From: Dipetalonema caudispina
Lineage: Eukaryota > Nematoda > Chromadorea > Rhabditida > Onchocercidae
NCBI GenBank assembly: GCA_013365325.1
Contig: JABVXV010000602.1
Coordinates: 1-22,211, forward strand
Direction: 5' to 3'
Length of the DNA stretch: 22,211 bases
Shown: positions 18,330-22,211 of the stretch, one piece after another
Position numbering within the stretch: the stretch's first letter is position 1
Layout: the number at the start of each line of letters is the position of its first letter
Made by a program: the position numbers and the translations under genes
Notes under the pieces: model-generated
Told to the model about the DNA's origin: nothing
The model's input: the letters and a program-made list of their open reading frames with translations, nothing else
Database searches by the model: none

Positions 18330-21300
18330 AGTTCTTTGATAAATCAACAGAAAACAGAACTTTTTCTTCCCTCATTTTTCATCGATTACTCATCAATTTT
18401 GTTTTTTCAGCCTTTTTTTTTGATTCGATGTTTACTTCGATAAAAGTTATATTTGATTATAAATTATGAGAAATTTTTTTTATAAATAATGAACTGTGAT
18501 TTTTTTTTTTTGTGATAAAATTTCAATTATTCGCAAGAGAATTCAAATGAACAAATCAAATCACTATTTGGTTTAATGGTAGCTTTGATACGGTTGAAAA
18601 TAATTTTGTTTATAATAGAAAAGAAAAATCTTGTTTGAAAATTACTCTAATATTTTGAAGTAAGGATTATTTTAACCATTGAATTTATTCATTAGGATGA
18701 ATGAATTTTCAAATTATATAGAAAAAAAATTAAGCAAATAACTAACAATAGAAGAATTTTTAATTTACAAATCTTTGACATTATGATTCAGTTTTCTTTT
18801 TAACAAATCCAACCTAATCATTTAATTTGGTCGTAAAAATAAAATAGGTTGATAATTAATATAGTGATATAACAAGTAAAGCTTGGAATTTAGGTTAGAT
18901 AAGAGTTAGAATTCAAGATAGATGAGATTTCAATAAAAAGTATTACTTCTGGTAAAGTGAGATAAATAAACAGTAAGAAAATAAGTAACCGTTTAACTTA
19001 AATAATCATTATCAACAAGTTACCTAAATGTTTTGAATCAAAAGGTTTATTATAAATCCATGAGATAACATAAAATTTATTTAATAATTCTATAATCGTA
19101 ATAAAGCCATCTTATGCCAAGTAATTAAATCGAAGTTATTTTTTCAGCATTCCATCATATCTTAAACATTTGTTCTACTAATTAAATACTAATTAAAACA
19201 GCAAATAATTCACTATACTTGTTTTTTGTTATGATAATATTTTAAATGCTATGCAAATAGAAGTTTCTTTTTGATTAAATATTTTTAACTATTAAGCAGA
19301 ATTATGAAATAGATAAAATGTTTCACAATGAATTTATTTATGTATTATTAAAAATAACAGTTTTATCAAAAATAATTTTTTCGTCCTTTTTTTTTTTCGG
19401 AGGCTTAAAATATAATTCGATATTAATGCTATTGAATGGAAATATGAAAATGCTTTTGAATTCATGGATAAGAAAAAATTACAATATATAATCTAAGCTT
19501 GGTAATTTGCATATTTTTTGGTATTTATATATATTCATCACTTTCTTCCATTAAAATAATCTTTTTCCTTTTTAAACATTAATAATTTCTTAATTCCACT
19601 TAATGATTAAATGCAATTTATGTTTTCTTATTTTATTTTATTAGTGTCAATAAAACTATTATTACTGTAATACATCGTATACTTTATTTATTTCTTTAAT
19701 GCTAATGAAATTATTGTTGTAAAAAATTTTTTTTTCTTTTTGATATTATTATAAAAGTTATATGCTCAAAAATGTGGTAACATTAAACAAATATGGAATT
19801 TATAAAATTGAAAGAGTATATTTTGTATATTACATATTGATTTTTAGCGGAAATATATTGAAACAAAAGTTAATTCCACTTTTCAAATGTAGAAAGAAAG
19901 AAGTTTTTATTCACTTTTTTTTTTGAAAAAAATTTTTTAAAATTGATAAAATTGATGAGTTCTTCTTCTAACCAATTTTTACAGAAAATTCCAATATTAT
20001 TTTTTCCTCCTATCTAATTCTTACATCATTTTATTCTATTTTTGTAATTTGATCTTTTCGAAATAAGACAAAAAAAAAAAAAAAAAAGGACAATTATTCT
20101 TTTTTTGAAACGGTCATTTTTCCATTCCTTACCTTTCTTCCTCTCTACTTCACCTTTTTCCTCCTCTCTTCCTCTTCCTTATCTTTTTTTCCCTCTCCTA
20201 AACTGGTCTTCTATCTCATATGTATCCTTTCGATTTATTAAGCTTCAACTTTGTAGAGCAAACAATAGTATCAGTAGCAGCAATAGATTGGAAATTCAAA
20301 ATAGCAACAATCAAATTCTGTTGACAAATTTTAACACATCGAAAATGATTTCAATCAGTTCCTGAAATTAAACTTGAAAGTTCACCTGTTATCTTTTCAT
20401 TTACTAGATTTTATTTCATTTTGAAAATTTCTTTCAATTAACTTATTCTATTGCTTTTTTATTAATCCAAGTAAAAAAAAAAAAATTCGTCTTTGTTTTT
20501 TTTTGTTTCCTTTTCTTGGAATTATAATATTCTTTTGCTCAATAATTATTTCATCCATTAGTAAAATTTTTTTCTTGTATAAGTATATATGAAATATTTA
20601 AATTCTTTTCATTATTTTTTGAGCAAATTTTATTCATTGTAATATGAATTTTTAATATATGTATGTGTTTTTTTTAATCTTTCATTTCCAGTCTAATCAT
20701 CTTTTTTTTTTTTGTTGAAATTTTATGCCAGTTATACGACAAATTAAACAAATTAATTTTAGAGGCTTCCATTAGTCAAGGAAAAATGTAATAAAATTGT
20801 TGAAATGCAAAAAATTAGATCCATCATTGGAAATATGATGGATGGCAAAAGATTCTAAAATTGGAAAGAACGGATATTTTACAAAAAATTTCAAATTCTT
20901 ACTTGAAAAATTAATATTGTTTGTATGCATATGGTAATTCAAACAACTTACCATAAAAGATTTCCTTTTTTTTTTCCTTTTTCCCTTTGTCTAAATATTT
21001 TCTCTTTCAAATTTCCATTATAATTATGCAAAAATAATACCTTGAACAAAAATAAATAAATAAATAAGGAATAAAATTTGAAATATAAAGGGAAGAAATA
21101 AACAAGAAATATATGCTAAAATTAATTTTTTAAGAAAAAAAAATTAGCTTCTTTTTATTATTATATACGAGATTCTAAAAATAATTAAAAATTAGCTTCT
21201 CTTTGGTCGATGAAAAAAATGATTGTATTTAAATAAATTTTACTACATTTAAATTTGCATGTATTTTGTAAATTGTATAAAAGTAGAAAGGTTTGTTTAT

Positions 21301-21883
21301 CACCATTTTACTCAAATTGTGTTATTCGTAGCTAACGATCTTGTCTATTTTTCATTCTAAAATTCTTAAATTGAATTTTCCTTCATCACATAATGTAAAC
21401 AAAATGGAAACTAAAATCTAAAAAGAATACAAGAAAGTGAAAACCCAAGTTTATTACTCTAATTAGAACTAAGTTCAATTCGTTCTTATCTTCTAATGCT
21501 TCTAAACTAGTTAGTTCTCTTTGTTATTGCTTCTATTACTAACATTACTGCTGGAAAGTCTATCATAGTTTAATTTTTTAGTGAGAAAATTCAACTAAAT
21601 AGATGTTCCCGTATTAAAAATTTCAATATTTATTCAATTTTATTCCTGTCATTAAAACTTGTCAAATGGCAATAATATATTATTGGGATCAAATTTCATC
21701 AATAGATTTTCGAAACTATATTGTTTCAATAATTTTCATCACTTCTTCTCCTTTATATTATTATTTCCCTTTTCCTAATCCACTTATTTATCCTATCAAC
21801 AGCAATTTCACTTCATTTCTTCCAATGATTAATTCGAATTTTATTAAAATTCTACGCTCAATTAAACTACTGACAATATATTG

Positions 21884-21903
21884 TACTTTCACGTATCACG
21901 TAG
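21884..21903 (-). repeat. ACGTG motif, copy C (reverse orientation)
   Basis: The reverse complement, CTACGTGATACGTGAAAGTA, matches copy A (13881-13900) at 18 of 20 positions. The only differences are two C/A changes. The copy lies about 8 kb away in the opposite orientation. Confidence 0.6.
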
Positions 21904-22046
21904 CGTTTTTTTTCTTTCTTTAACTTTTCTTTAACTTTCTTTCTTTAATGTACAATTTGTCCACTTATGTTAATATTTATCATAAAACCAGTTTAACTAA
22001 GACATATTCAAGTTTTTTAATCGTAGAAATATTGTTTTTTAACTGT

Positions 22047-22211
<165 letters not shown>

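Larger units (their letters stand above)
17550..22046. other. AT-rich gene-poor stretch to the window edge
   Basis: No gene is recognised. It contains ACGTG motif copies B (17856-17890) and C (21884-21903), a 15-bp tandem repeat at 18016-18060, a hairpin at 18133-18176, an (ATTCC)n tract at 18311-18329 and an (AAAT)n tract at about 21048-21067. Exon-like signals occur around 20230-20370 and 20760-20955, with acceptors and donors on the minus strand, but none assembles into a protein. Confidence 0.5.

Noticed and set aside
18134..18469. 111- and 99-codon plus-strand frames
   Set aside because: They are overlapping frames in T-rich DNA dominated by Phe, Ser and Ile, including an ATTCC repeat. 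There is no evidence of coding.
20105..20365. 86-codon plus-strand frame
   Set aside because: The first half is pyrimidine-tract translation. The Asn/Ser-rich end resembles a terminal exon but has no partner exon or domain.
21666..21923. 85-codon plus-strand frame
   Set aside because: It is hydrophobic low-complexity sequence running into a T-rich tract, and it overlaps ACGTG motif copy C. There is no supporting signal.

Overview
The window looks like nuclear DNA of a parasitic nematode, most likely a spirurid or filarial-type worm. The basis is a complete major sperm protein (MSP) gene, a protein family restricted to nematodes, whose variant residues ([17 protein letters not shown]) match the filarial/ascarid form rather than the Caenorhabditis form. 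The very AT-rich background, short introns with TTTCAG-type acceptors and possible spliced-leader acceptors fit this. No bacterial, Wolbachia, viral, tRNA, rRNA or CRISPR sequence was recognised.

Layout. (1) Positions 1-1262 are AT-rich non-coding DNA. (2) Positions 1363-1865 (+) hold a two-exon msp gene encoding the usual 127 residues, with its poly(A) signals. (3) Positions 2751-3483 (-) hold a small spliced gene for an extremely Arg/Ser-rich protein with no acidic residue in its first 83 residues. It converges on msp and may encode a sperm nuclear basic (protamine-like) protein. (4) Positions 4083-7621 (-) hold the body of a mitochondrial-type glutamate dehydrogenase gene. Its exons join in frame at every junction to give 529 residues from an internal Met, or 567 if a candidate presequence exon at 11481-11534 is the true first exon. 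(5) From about 7.6 kb to the end is a long AT-rich gene-poor tract. It contains the putative 3.9-kb gdh first intron, homopolymer and GA/CT/AT/ATT microsatellites, a 39-bp minisatellite, a diverged tandem duplication, a recurrent ACGTG-rich motif and a few weak exon-like islands. The window ends inside an (ATT)n array.

How the genes relate. msp and the Arg/Ser-rich gene could both serve male germline/sperm function: MSP builds the cytoskeleton of amoeboid sperm, and the basic protein could compact sperm chromatin. This is inferred from composition and position. gdh is a mitochondrial housekeeping enzyme. It lies upstream of the Arg/Ser gene on the same strand with about 0.57 kb between its poly(A) signal and the next candidate spliced-leader acceptor, so a two-gene operon is possible but unproven.
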